A stretch of DNA of 47,131 bases. Origin: Nitrospira sp. (lineage in GTDB: Bacteria; Nitrospirota; Nitrospiria; Nitrospirales; Nitrospiraceae). Positions 27,933-34,865 of the stretch are shown one piece after another. The notes beneath the pieces were generated by a model that saw nothing but the letters and a program-made list of their open reading frames with translations, was not told the DNA's origin and did no database searches. Within the stretch, counting starts at the first letter, position 1, and each line of letters opens with the position of its first letter. The position numbers and the translations under genes are program-made. Location: NCBI GenBank assembly GCA_005116885.1, contig SWDP01000010.1, positions 196,355 through 243,485 on the forward strand, given 5' to 3'.

Positions 27933-28619
27933 ATGGCAACAACGAATGTCGTCTTCCTCTTCGATGTCGATAATACCCTTCTCGACAACGATCGGGTGAC
28001 GGCCGATCTTAAGCGCCATCTTGAACAGACGGTGGGGCACGAACGGCAGGAAAACTACTGGGCGATCTTCGAGCGGTTGCGAACGGAGCTCGGCTACGCC
28101 GACTACTTGGGGGCGCTCCAGCGCTTTCGAGTCGAGCATCCCCGCGATCCACAAGTATTGACGGTCTCTCATTTTCTGGTGAACTATCCATTCGCGAATC
28201 GATTGTTTCCAAATGCGCTCGATGCGGTGGAGCACGTGAAGCAATGGGGAAAGGCGGTCATCCTGTCGGATGGGGACGTGGTGTTCCAACCGAGAAAAAT
28301 CGAACGGTCCGGTCTTTTCGAGGCTGTGGATGGCCATGTGCTGATCTACATCCACAAAGAACAGGAACTCGACGATGTCGAGCGGCGGTATCCGGGCGAT
28401 CACTACGTGCTGGTCGACGACAAGCTCAGAATCCTCACGGCGGTCAAGAAGATCTGGGGCGCGCGGGTGACCACCGTATTCCCACGGCAGGGGCACTATG
28501 CGCACGATCCGCACCTGCTCAAGAATTACCCGCCGGCGGACGTGACTATCGAGTGCATCGGCGACGTGCTCCAGTACGATCTTTCCCAGCTTGTCGACGC
28601 ATCGGCTTGTAAGTCATGA
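27933..28619 (+). CDS. HAD-superfamily hydrolase
   Basis: The 228-residue cytoplasmic phosphatase-like protein has all four HAD motifs. Motif I is FLFDVDNTLLDND (nucleophile and acid/base Asp), motif II is AVILSDGD, motif III is the Lys in the QPRKIERSGL region, and motif IV is HYVLVDDKLRI. A helical cap lies between motifs I and II. The substrate is unknown. Position behind ackA-xfp suggests a sugar-phosphate or acyl-phosphate substrate, but this is inference. ATG 27933 has GAGAGGTG upstream. A frame reaching back to 27771 overlaps the phosphoketolase gene and is not real. Confidence 0.85.
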   Translation: MATTNVVFLFDVDNTLLDNDRVTADLKRHLEQTVGHERQENYWAIFERLRTELGYADYLGALQRFRVEHPRDPQVLTVSHFLVNYPFANRLFPNALDAVEHVKQWGKAVILSDGDVVFQPRKIERSGLFEAVDGHVLIYIHKEQELDDVERRYPGDHYVLVDDKLRILTAVKKIWGARVTTVFPRQGHYAHDPHLLKNYPPADVTIECIGDVLQYDLSQLVDASACKS

Positions 28620-28707
28620 CGATTTTTCAGGCGTGAATCGTAACGGGTGAACAGTCAGAGATGAGAGGTCCGAGAGCGAACCAAGGAAAGAAGGGAAGGA
28701 GGGAGCT

Positions 28708-29142
28708 GTGGAAGTACGACCGAAAGTTTACACGTATCACACATCGGTCAAATGGACGGAGCAACGCAAGGGGGTCATTTCCTGTGCCGGGAAGCCGGAT
28801 ATCCAGGTTGCGACGCCGCCTGAGTTCAAGGGCCACGACGGTATCTGGTCGCCGGAGGATCTGTTCGTCGCATCAGCCAACATCTGTCTGATGACGACGT
28901 TCCTGGCGGTGGCGGAGCGAGCAGGTCTGGTCTTTACTGCGTATGAGAGTGCGGCCGAAGGGAAGCTGGAATTGGTTGATGGAAAGTTTCAGTTCACGGC
29001 CATTACGTTGAGACCCACCATCATACTCCCGGCGAACGCCGATGCGGCCAAAGCTAAGGAGCTGATCGAGAAAGCCGAGGCGAACTGTCTGATTTCCAAC
29101 TCTATGAAGGCGAGAGTGAGCTTGGAAGCGACCATCCGATAA
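28708..29142 (+). CDS. OsmC/Ohr-family protein
   Basis: The 144-residue protein starts with GTG at 28708 behind GGAGGGAGCT. The segment WSPEDLFVASANICLMTTFLAVAERAGL has the first conserved Cys in a helix, and EKAEANCLISNSMKARVSLEATI has the second. These are the two thiols of the OsmC/Ohr fold that reduce organic hydroperoxides. The exact subfamily (Ohr, OsmC or the less-studied YhfA-like group) is uncertain. It is the last gene of the ATPase-ackA-xfp-HAD run, 88 bp after the HAD gene. That gap contains GTGAA-like words but no gene. Confidence 0.85.
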   Translation: MEVRPKVYTYHTSVKWTEQRKGVISCAGKPDIQVATPPEFKGHDGIWSPEDLFVASANICLMTTFLAVAERAGLVFTAYESAAEGKLELVDGKFQFTAITLRPTIILPANADAAKAKELIEKAEANCLISNSMKARVSLEATIR

Positions 29143-29153
29143 CAGGGGGCCTG

Positions 29154-29243
29154 GGGTAGCCTGGTCGTCCTCCTGCTCGCGGAACGCGCACGCTCAGAAG
29201 GTGCTCGTTCGACGCGCGCATTCGAGGATCGACCAGGCTACCC
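29154..29243. repeat. imperfect palindromic element
   Basis: gggtagcctggtcg at 29154 pairs with cgaccaggctaccc ending at 29243. The interior contains the 19-mer tgctcgcggaacgcgcacg (29174-29192), which recurs at 30339-30357. It follows the OsmC gene and may terminate that transcript, but it looks like a mobile intergenic repeat. 29244-29425 holds more decayed copies of the same words and no gene. Confidence 0.65.
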
Positions 29244-29425
29244 TTGAGAAAATAAGTAGGGATGGAGCGGCTGCGCGCAGTGGAAGATCCTCTAGCAAGC
29301 CGCTATGAAGAAGATAGGGGGCAGCGGAACAACGCCTCAAGTGCGCCCCGCGAAGGCTCGCACTTTGAGATAGCCTCATTTCAGGTCATGGGGTAGAATT
29401 GCACACGCGAAGAAAGGCAACAGCG

Positions 29426-29617
29426 ATGAAGAGCAAGCCACTCATTGAAACCAACCCTCATCTCAAGGTTCCAGCGAAATACCGGAAAGCTTTGATCGCC
29501 AATGTTGCTAGCTCGACGGCAGTTGAGACCGGAGCATCTGTTGAATCCATTGCCCGCATCCTGGCTGAGAAGAGCAAGCCTGTGTTGTCTAAGAAGACGA
29601 ACGGCTCTGTTCGATAA
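29426..29617 (+). CDS. small protein, possible Fic-associated antitoxin
   Basis: The 63-residue protein begins MKSKPLIETNPHLKVPAKYRKALIANVASSTAVETGAS. It is conserved-looking, with a predicted helix carrying SSTAVETG, which resembles the (S/T)xxxE(G/N) inhibitory motif that blocks the ATP site of Fic enzymes. Here T replaces the final G/N. Its 3-prime end overlaps the Fic gene by 29 bp on the opposite strand, unlike known class I pairs where the antitoxin lies upstream in the same operon. ATG 29426 has a weak AAAGGCAAC upstream. It could instead be an unrelated small protein. Confidence 0.55.
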   Translation: MKSKPLIETNPHLKVPAKYRKALIANVASSTAVETGASVESIARILAEKSKPVLSKKTNGSVR

Positions 29618-30233
29618 TCTTTCCGAATAATCGCTCCATCGGCGCATAGTGCTTATCGAGGCCTGCATGAATCGCGGCAATGTACGCGGTCTTGCCCGTT
29701 CCCGCCATGAGGCTGAAGTCGAGTAGCGGCAGTCCTGCCTGGAGCGCCATCAAAGATGACAGCACACGAGCGAGGCGTCCGTTCCCATCACGAAACGGAT
29801 GGATCAGCACGAACTCAACGTGCGTCTCCGCCAGCGCATGGACAAGGTCAGCTCGATCTGCAAACGTACACGGCGTATAGCGCCGCAACACATCCCGTTC
29901 AAACTGATCCATCAAGACAGGTACCTGCGCGGCGGCTGCGAAAGGGAATCCGTCTTTGCTGACATGTACACGCCGATAGCGACCGGCCCATTCATAGATA
30001 TGGCCAAGCCAGGTGCGGTGACAGTCACAGAGATCCATGGCCGTAAACCGATGCGCCTCACCGTAGGCTCTGACCAGTACATCCATTGCCTGTTCAAGGG
30101 CTCTGGCCTCTACTTCGGCCATAACTTGCTTCGACGTAATCCCGATCAGATTCTTGAGCACCAGCCCATGGGAGCCAGGTTCAAACTGCATCTCCGGCAA
30201 GCCGGACACATCGTAGCGATCATCGGCAGTCAT
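29589..30233 (-). CDS. Fic/Doc-family AMP-transferase-like protein
   Basis: The 214-residue protein has the intact Fic motif HPFRDGNGR at residues 145-153 (catalytic His, acidic residue, phosphate-binding GNGR) plus the upstream flap region WAGRYRRVHVSKDGFPFA. Fic enzymes usually transfer AMP from ATP to a target protein, and many are toxins. No (S/T)xxxE(G/N) inhibitory helix is visible within the protein, so an external inhibitor is expected. ATG 30233 has GAGGT four to eight bases upstream; the longer frame to 30356 adds an Arg-rich, non-conserved stretch and is rejected. Confidence 0.88.
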   Translation of the reverse strand: MTADDRYDVSGLPEMQFEPGSHGLVLKNLIGITSKQVMAEVEARALEQAMDVLVRAYGEAHRFTAMDLCDCHRTWLGHIYEWAGRYRRVHVSKDGFPFAAAAQVPVLMDQFERDVLRRYTPCTFADRADLVHALAETHVEFVLIHPFRDGNGRLARVLSSLMALQAGLPLLDFSLMAGTGKTAYIAAIHAGLDKHYAPMERLFGKIIEQSRSSS

Positions 30234-30633
30234 GCGCACCTCATTGGGAGAGTATAAAACGACGGCAGAAAGAATACCTCGGCGCCGACATTTTGGGAAG
30301 CGCCTGCTGGCGGGGAAGGAGCGATCAGGTGCCCTTCTTGCTCGCGGAACGCGCACGATGAAACGGTGATAGTCCGATGTGCGCAGTAAAGGGCAGCCTT
30401 GGCCACTCCTTCGAAGAAAAGTATAGGGAATTGGAAGGGCCTCGCTCGACGGCCGCAGTCAAAAGCTCCTCACGCCCTTGCTTGGCTATGCATCGAGCTG
30501 GGAATGAGAGTACGATTGGATGCGCGCAATGGAAGATCAATCAGCCCCCATCCCTGGAAAGAGAATAAGCGAGCTTGCAGGAAGCATCTCAGACCTTGAG
30601 AAAAGACTCCCAACCTCTTTCCTTTCCCGCTCA
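30234..30633. other. 400-bp gap with decayed repeat words, no gene
   Basis: Contains the 19-mer tgctcgcggaacgcgcacg at 30339-30357 (also at 29174-29192) and gcgcaatggaagatcaat near 30524, similar to gcgcagtggaagatcct near 29274. No frame has family signal. It should hold the Fic promoter. Confidence 0.55.
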
Positions 30634-31641
30634 CTACTGCGAACAGTCGTGCAAAGCTGAGTTGATTCTATCAAATACTCCTTGATGGGCTTGAATATCG
30701 CCGAAATGGCCGATGTCCAGTTTGATGATTGATTTGGGAATAGGCCCAAGTGCGGTTACCTTCCCTGTGCATGTTTGGGAGAAGGCGAGAAATGCCGGCA
30801 GCGCTTTCTTGCCGGCGAATAGATTCATGACATTTGGAAGCCCAATCTCGGCAACGACTTGATTGTACTTCTGTGTGACCACTTCCAAAATGTGCGAGGC
30901 AACGAACTCATCTGGCCGCTCGTATGCGGCAATAATTGGTTCCGCGCCATTGAGGTATTCAGCTTTATTCAGAATAGGCCAGCATTCCTCGTGCCTGATG
31001 ATGTTGCGAAAATTCATGACTACGATTCCAACCTGAGCTTTGGGAGCCGCTTCAATTTGCTCCACCCCTTGCTCTATGTTGTCGTAAAAGGTCTTCCCGG
31101 ACGCGCCATAAATAGTTTTGCACGCAAATCCCCAACATAGCCCGTCAATCGTTACCAACACGTCGGGATTGTCACCCTGGGCCGAGGAGGGGTGGTCGAG
31201 AATGACTTCGTCGCTGACGTCGAGCAACACCAAGGCAAACAACAGCTCAAAAATCTTATTGGTAGCCTCTTGGCACACGGCGGCTCGCTTGTTCTGGCCT
31301 ACGGTTCCTTTGTTGAGCAGTGCGAGGTGAGGTGCAAATTGAGAAATGCCTGGATGGCTCTCCAAGCGAACGATCTTCTTGAGGAAAGTCCAAATGCCTA
31401 AGATTTCAGTAAATACGAGACGAATATCCTCCTGCGGATCACAAATATGGGCATTCTCATTCTTGCCAAGCACCTCCAGGACGGAACAGCATGCCCCCTC
31501 AAGCTCCGAGCCTGATTGAATTCGAATGCCGAATCGACCCAGGACCGCTTCGAATGCAAAAACAAGTTGCTCAATCTCTGCGTAAGATGAGACCTGTCCG
31601 GTATTGCCTAGATGCTGAATGATCCTTGAGTCTTGAGGCAT
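30634..31641 (-). CDS. PD-(D/E)XK-nuclease-like protein of unknown function
   Basis: In this 335-residue protein the core reads E132 in a helix (NKIFELLFALVLL), D160 in GDNPDVLVTIDG, then WGFACKT with K175. This is the alpha-beta-beta order of PD-(D/E)XK nucleases, with Ala at the position of the second acid (A-C-K in place of E-x-K). A downstream NIEQGVEQIEAAP and VGIVVMNFRNII fit the same fold. A DNA-cleaving or DNA-binding role in defence is inferred from fold and neighbours (hsdM remnant, BrnT/A, Fic). The substitution may reduce activity. ATG 31641 lacks a strong ribosome site; lower GC and more AT-rich codons than the neighbours hint at transfer. Confidence 0.5.
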   Translation of the reverse strand: MPQDSRIIQHLGNTGQVSSYAEIEQLVFAFEAVLGRFGIRIQSGSELEGACCSVLEVLGKNENAHICDPQEDIRLVFTEILGIWTFLKKIVRLESHPGISQFAPHLALLNKGTVGQNKRAAVCQEATNKIFELLFALVLLDVSDEVILDHPSSAQGDNPDVLVTIDGLCWGFACKTIYGASGKTFYDNIEQGVEQIEAAPKAQVGIVVMNFRNIIRHEECWPILNKAEYLNGAEPIIAAYERPDEFVASHILEVVTQKYNQVVAEIGLPNVMNLFAGKKALPAFLAFSQTCTGKVTALGPIPKSIIKLDIGHFGDIQAHQGVFDRINSALHDCSQ

Positions 31642-31679
31642 GGCGATATAGTAAATAACAGAGCAACGCTTTTCCTCTT

Positions 31680-31912
31680 TGTCTTGACGGGGCTCTGGAA
31701 CTTATTCTGGGCCTTGGTGAAGATCAGCCTTAGCATATACTCCTTTTGCCGAGCTCTTCCACAAGACGACGGAAGTGGTCGAACAAGTCGTTGCCGTCCT
31801 TCTTGAGCAGGCTAGGCCAACTGTACTTATCAGGAATCTGGCTCGTCTGATTGTGCGGCGGCTTCGTGCGCTCGTCGGGCATCTTAAGGAAGATCAAATA
31901 CGTCAATGTTCT
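31680..31912 (-). pseudogene. hsdM: type I restriction methylase (HsdM) fragment
   Basis: The minus strand reads LTYLIFLKMPDERTKPP, IPDKYSWPSLLKKDGNDLFDHFRRLVEELGK, then shifts frame and gives LIFTKAQNKFQSPVK. These are successive N-terminal segments of type I N6-adenine methyltransferases of the LSYLIFLKMADE...WPSLL...IFxKAQNKxxDPxKL kind. The catalytic domain (NPPF motif) is absent. The fragment directly abuts the PD-(D/E)XK-like gene downstream, suggesting that insertion or deletion joined them. Confidence 0.85.
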
Positions 31913-31922
31913 ACAAGGACGC

Positions 31923-32216
31923 TTACGCGGCTTTGGAGGCGGCCTTTTCTAAGAGCTCATGAATCAGTGACTGATAGGGTTTCCCTTGCTTAGCGGCCAT
32001 CTTTCGGAGCTGGCTTAATAGCCGGGGAGAGAGACGAATGGCGATCAACTGCTTTGCCATGCCGCTGGCCGGTCTGCCGACCCGACGCATGCGCTTCAAT
32101 TGTGCGTCTGTAGCTTCCGGGATGTCGGAAAAATCAATCTGCGAGTCGGGTATAGGCTTGACGTTCCTTGCGGCTCGCCGGTCGGGCACTGATAATACGG
32201 ATCGTTTCTTTTTCAT
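31923..32216 (-). CDS. brnA: BrnA-type antitoxin
   Basis: The 97-residue protein ends with a ribbon-helix-helix-like domain: ATDAQLKRMRRVGRPASGMAKQLIAIRLSPRLLSQLRKMAAKQGKPYQSLIHELLEKAA. IAIRLSPRLLxxLRxxAxxxGxxYQSLIxxLL is the BrnA/CopG-like DNA-binding consensus. BrnA neutralises the RNase BrnT and represses the operon. ATG 32216 has AAGGA ten bases upstream and lies inside the 3-prime end of brnT in another frame, an 83-bp overlap that couples the two genes. Confidence 0.82.
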   Translation of the reverse strand: MKKKRSVLSVPDRRAARNVKPIPDSQIDFSDIPEATDAQLKRMRRVGRPASGMAKQLIAIRLSPRLLSQLRKMAAKQGKPYQSLIHELLEKAASKAA

Positions 32217-32423
32217 GTGTTGTCCTTCGTATCGTATACACCACAAAAAGGATTCGTCCGGTCAATGATCGCCGATGCGCTGACGGCGACGTTCGTGCGT
32301 CGAGTGTTCTGGGTCCTCGCCATCCAGCGTATCGGAGTCGGCGAAGACGGTAGTGGCTTCCTCAAACGGGACGCCATGCTTCTCGAAGCTCGCGATGGCC
32401 TTCGGAATGTCCCATGTAAACAC
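32134..32423 (-). pseudogene. brnT: BrnT-type toxin gene with one-base frameshift
   Basis: From GTG 32423 the frame reads VFTWDIPKAIASFEKHGVPFEEATTVFADSDTLDGEDPEHSTHERRRQRIGD, then hits TGA. Deleting-base repair at about 32262 restores SLTGRILFVVYTIRR and KETIRIISARPASRKERQAY to a stop at 32134, the full BrnT sequence (DUF497, ribonuclease toxin). The length of 290 bp is one short of 97 codons, consistent with a single lost base. It is either an inactivated toxin with a surviving antitoxin or a sequencing error. Confidence 0.85.
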
Positions 32424-32801
32424 AATACCGTATATACACTAATCGCCTGGATGCCGCAAGACTGAAGGAGAGAGAAGAAGCAGGTAGCAAGCACCGCTCG
32501 GAAGCGGAGACAGTCCCAGCCCACGATTGTCGAAGGATGAGCCGATTGACGAATGGTCGCTGCTCAGATGTTTAGACTGAATACTGAATGCTAAAAGCCT
32601 TCAGCCTATTTACCTGAATCGTGACGACGAACGACCGTTGACCGTTGACGTTCTTCTGGCTGTGGCGTCTTGCGACAGTGACCGGATGATCGGCGGGGTC
32701 TTTCTCGCCAGTTGCGGGGCTCTGTCGGCGGCGTCTCCAGGCCCCCTCTCCTAACGCATTGTTTGTGCTGAGCTTTAGCTGCTCTCATTTCCACGCTTGG
32801 C
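32424..32801. other. intergenic stretch without a gene
   Basis: Contains short direct words such as actgaatactgaatg near 32578 and gaccgttgaccgttgacg near 32634, related to the heptad-like repeats seen elsewhere in the window. No conserved frame on either strand. Confidence 0.5.
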
Positions 32802-32817
32802 TGGCATCTCACTCGCA
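32802..32817 (+). promoter_or_regulatory. sigma-54 promoter of the first cytochrome operon
   Basis: TGGCATCTCACTCGCA has TGGCAT at -24 and TCGCA at -12, with the GG and GC exactly ten bases apart. The predicted start of transcription (about 32828) leaves room for the AAGGGAG ribosome site at 32835 and ATG 32850. Confidence 0.7.
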
Positions 32818-32849
32818 ATGATATCTAACGGATAAAGGGAGTCGATGCG

Positions 32850-33254
32850 ATGAAAGCTGTAATTGTCGGGGTCTCTTTGCTGGTGTTTGCCGGGATCACG
32901 GGGTTGGGAAACGCCGGAGGGCCGAGCCTGAAGGATTTAAACGCGCCTCAACCGGAACGCGATGTGCTCAGCGGCAGAGTCATCTATTCAACGACCTGCA
33001 TTCGGTGCCATGGGGTCGATGGGAAGGGAGATGGGCAGATGAAGTTTAATCCTCCGGTCGCCGACCTCACGTCGTCGGCAGTTCAAGGGAAGCTGGATGC
33101 GAGGTTATTTAAGAGCGTGCATGACGGCAGGCAGAATACGGCGATGGGAGCCTGGAGGGAAGCACTCACAGACGATGAGATTTGGGATGTGCTCGCCTAT
33201 GTGAGAACCCTGGCTCCTGAACAAACTGGCGGCATGGGCAGCGGGCTCCGATGA
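32850..33254 (+). CDS. exported monoheme cytochrome c
   Basis: The 134-residue protein has a signal peptide (VIVGVSLLVFAGITGLGNAGG), one heme site CIRCH near residue 51 (GRVIYSTTCIRCHGVDGKGDG), and the class I cytochrome c C-terminal helix ALTDDEIWDVLAYVRTLAP. The distal Met ligand may be M93 or so in NTAMGAWREAL. It probably shuttles electrons in the periplasm. It shares a 4-bp overlap with the next gene and is preceded by a sigma-54 promoter. It is closely similar in layout to the cytochrome at 44179 (EEY/YQQHC-type start, LSDQDIWDVLSYVRTLAP end). Confidence 0.9.
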   Translation: MKAVIVGVSLLVFAGITGLGNAGGPSLKDLNAPQPERDVLSGRVIYSTTCIRCHGVDGKGDGQMKFNPPVADLTSSAVQGKLDARLFKSVHDGRQNTAMGAWREALTDDEIWDVLAYVRTLAPEQTGGMGSGLR

Positions 33255-33724
33255 AATCGACGCTCTGTTGGATCACATTGGGGCTGTGGATCGTGACGAT
33301 TGGGGTTGCCGGTTGGTTTTTCGTGCAGGGGGTGACGACGCAAGGCACAGACGGACGGACACAAATCATGTTGGCGTCGGCAGAGCGAGACCTGATCCTG
33401 GGCGAGATGCGTCTGCTCCTGAAGGCGGTTCATGGTGTCGTGACCGGTCTGGCAGGCCAGAACCAGGCTGCGGATCGAACCCAGATGGAACAAGCGGCCC
33501 GCTCAGCGGGCATGCACATGGCTGAGGACGTAAACCCGGCACTCATGGCGAAGTTGCCGCTGCCGTTCAAGCAGATGGGCATGTCGATCCACAAGGACAT
33601 GGATGCCCTCGCGGATGCGATCGCGAACAAAGAGACCTCACAACAGATTCTGCAACGGCTCTCGAGCATGACGGCTCGCTGTACGACCTGCCATGATGTA
33701 TATCGATTTTCAGCAGAACGGTAG
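33251..33724 (+). CDS. membrane-anchored cytochrome c-prime-like protein
   Basis: The 157-residue protein has an N-terminal helix (CWITLGLWIVTIGVAGWFFVQGV) that is either an uncleaved anchor or a signal peptide. A mostly helical body (GEMRLLLKAVHGVVTGLAGQ, FKQMGMSIHKDMDALADAIA) is followed by a heme site CTTCH close to the C-terminus (LSSMTARCTTCHDVY). Helical bundle plus C-terminal CxxCH is the cytochrome c-prime arrangement, a class that binds NO or CO in other bacteria. ATGA overlap with the preceding cytochrome indicates co-translation. Confidence 0.82.
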   Translation: MKSTLCWITLGLWIVTIGVAGWFFVQGVTTQGTDGRTQIMLASAERDLILGEMRLLLKAVHGVVTGLAGQNQAADRTQMEQAARSAGMHMAEDVNPALMAKLPLPFKQMGMSIHKDMDALADAIANKETSQQILQRLSSMTARCTTCHDVYRFSAER

Positions 33725-33934
33725 ATGTGACAGGCCAGATATGACATGCGAGAAGTCGGGCGATACGATACATCCTTCCCGCAGCGTTCTATTAGGATAG
33801 GCGCGCGAGAACTGAATGTGATACATCGATGACTGAATGGTTGTGGACTGAGTGCCATTGTGAGAATATCTTTGCGCTCGGCTCTTAATAGGGAAAGTCG
33901 TGTGTTCTGACTGTTGGCTAACGAAGGAGGCTGT

Positions 33935-34519
33935 ATGAATCGAATACTTGTGGGAACTGCAATTGTGGTGTCGGCGCTTGTGCCGCTTGCCGGCTGCTCG
34001 TCCTATTACACAGGCAAGGTCGAAAAACCTGTGCACGCGAAGGCGATCATCGCCGGCCCCGGCATTACGGGAGAGGTGCATCTCTACGAGAAGTACGAGG
34101 GGCGCGTCACGATCAAGCTGAAGCTCACTGGCGCGCCGGACAGCAAGTTGAAGCCGGGACGCCATGCGATCCATATTCACGAGGTCGGCAACTGCGAGCC
34201 CTTCGCTGCAGCCAAGGGACACTTTGATGGGAATGTCGATGCGGCAATCAATCCGGAAGCGAACGTCACCTCTGGGTTAGGGAACCATCCCTACCATCTC
34301 GGCGATCTCCAGAACCTCTCCGTGAACGATGACCAGAAGGGGTCGCTGTATACCATCACGAGTCGAGTGACACTATCCGATGGACTGAACACTCTCCTCG
34401 ATAAGGATGGGAGCGCCTTCATTATCCATGAGTTTGACGATAAGTATTTGCCTGATCCTGTGACAAAGGATGCACCGGGCGGACCCCGCATCGCGTGCGG
34501 CGTGATTGTGAAGGAATAA
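33935..34519 (+). CDS. sodC: Cu/Zn superoxide dismutase lipoprotein
   Basis: The 194-residue protein begins with a lipoprotein signal ending in the lipobox LAGC (Cys ~21). The SodC core follows: RHAIHIHEVGNCEPFAAAKGHF (Cu/Zn His ligands and a disulfide Cys), NHPYHLGDLQNL (bridging and Zn ligands), GSAFIIHEFDDKYLPDPVTKDAPGGPRIACGVI (last Cu His and the second disulfide Cys). The Asp-containing Zn loop is present, so it should be active. It converts superoxide to peroxide and oxygen outside the cytoplasm. ATG 33935 has GAAGGAGG upstream. 33725-33934 between this and the cytochromes shows no gene. Confidence 0.93.
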   Translation: MNRILVGTAIVVSALVPLAGCSSYYTGKVEKPVHAKAIIAGPGITGEVHLYEKYEGRVTIKLKLTGAPDSKLKPGRHAIHIHEVGNCEPFAAAKGHFDGNVDAAINPEANVTSGLGNHPYHLGDLQNLSVNDDQKGSLYTITSRVTLSDGLNTLLDKDGSAFIIHEFDDKYLPDPVTKDAPGGPRIACGVIVKE

Positions 34520-34552
34520 AGGCTCGCTTAGTCAGATAGGAAGAAAAGGTGC

Positions 34553-34594
34553 GATCCGAAGTTTGAAGCGCCTAGAGCCTTCGAACTTCGGATC
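34553..34594. terminator. 15-bp stem hairpin after sodC
   Basis: gatccgaagtttgaa (34553) pairs with ttcgaacttcggatc (ending 34594), one G-T type mismatch, loop of 12 bases. It lies 34 bp after the sodC stop, suitable as a terminator although without a strong T-tract. The rest of 34595-34865 shows no gene. Confidence 0.6.
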
Positions 34595-34865
34595 GTGTCC
34601 CCCTCGGTTCTGAGTCCCGGAAACTTGGAATCCTCCTCCATCCCGTCCTTCTCTGTCCGCCTCTCCTCAGCACTCAGCAGTTCCTGTCCCGCCCGTCTCG
34701 CTCCTCGCCAGCCTTCTGTGGCATCTCGCAACAATCACTGGGTCAGCGCTGTGGCTTTTAGCTCCAGGGCTTTCGGAGGCTTACGGCTAATCATGTGATT
34801 TGACAGGAGTAAAGGATAGGCCGGTTCCTCTTGATAGTGGCACGGTCTTGGCACAAGAGAGGGGC

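Noticed and set aside
29160-29177. ctggtcgtcctcctgctcg has GG-N10-GC spacing
   Set aside because: It lies inside a palindromic repeat and the -24 half (TGGTCG) is poor.
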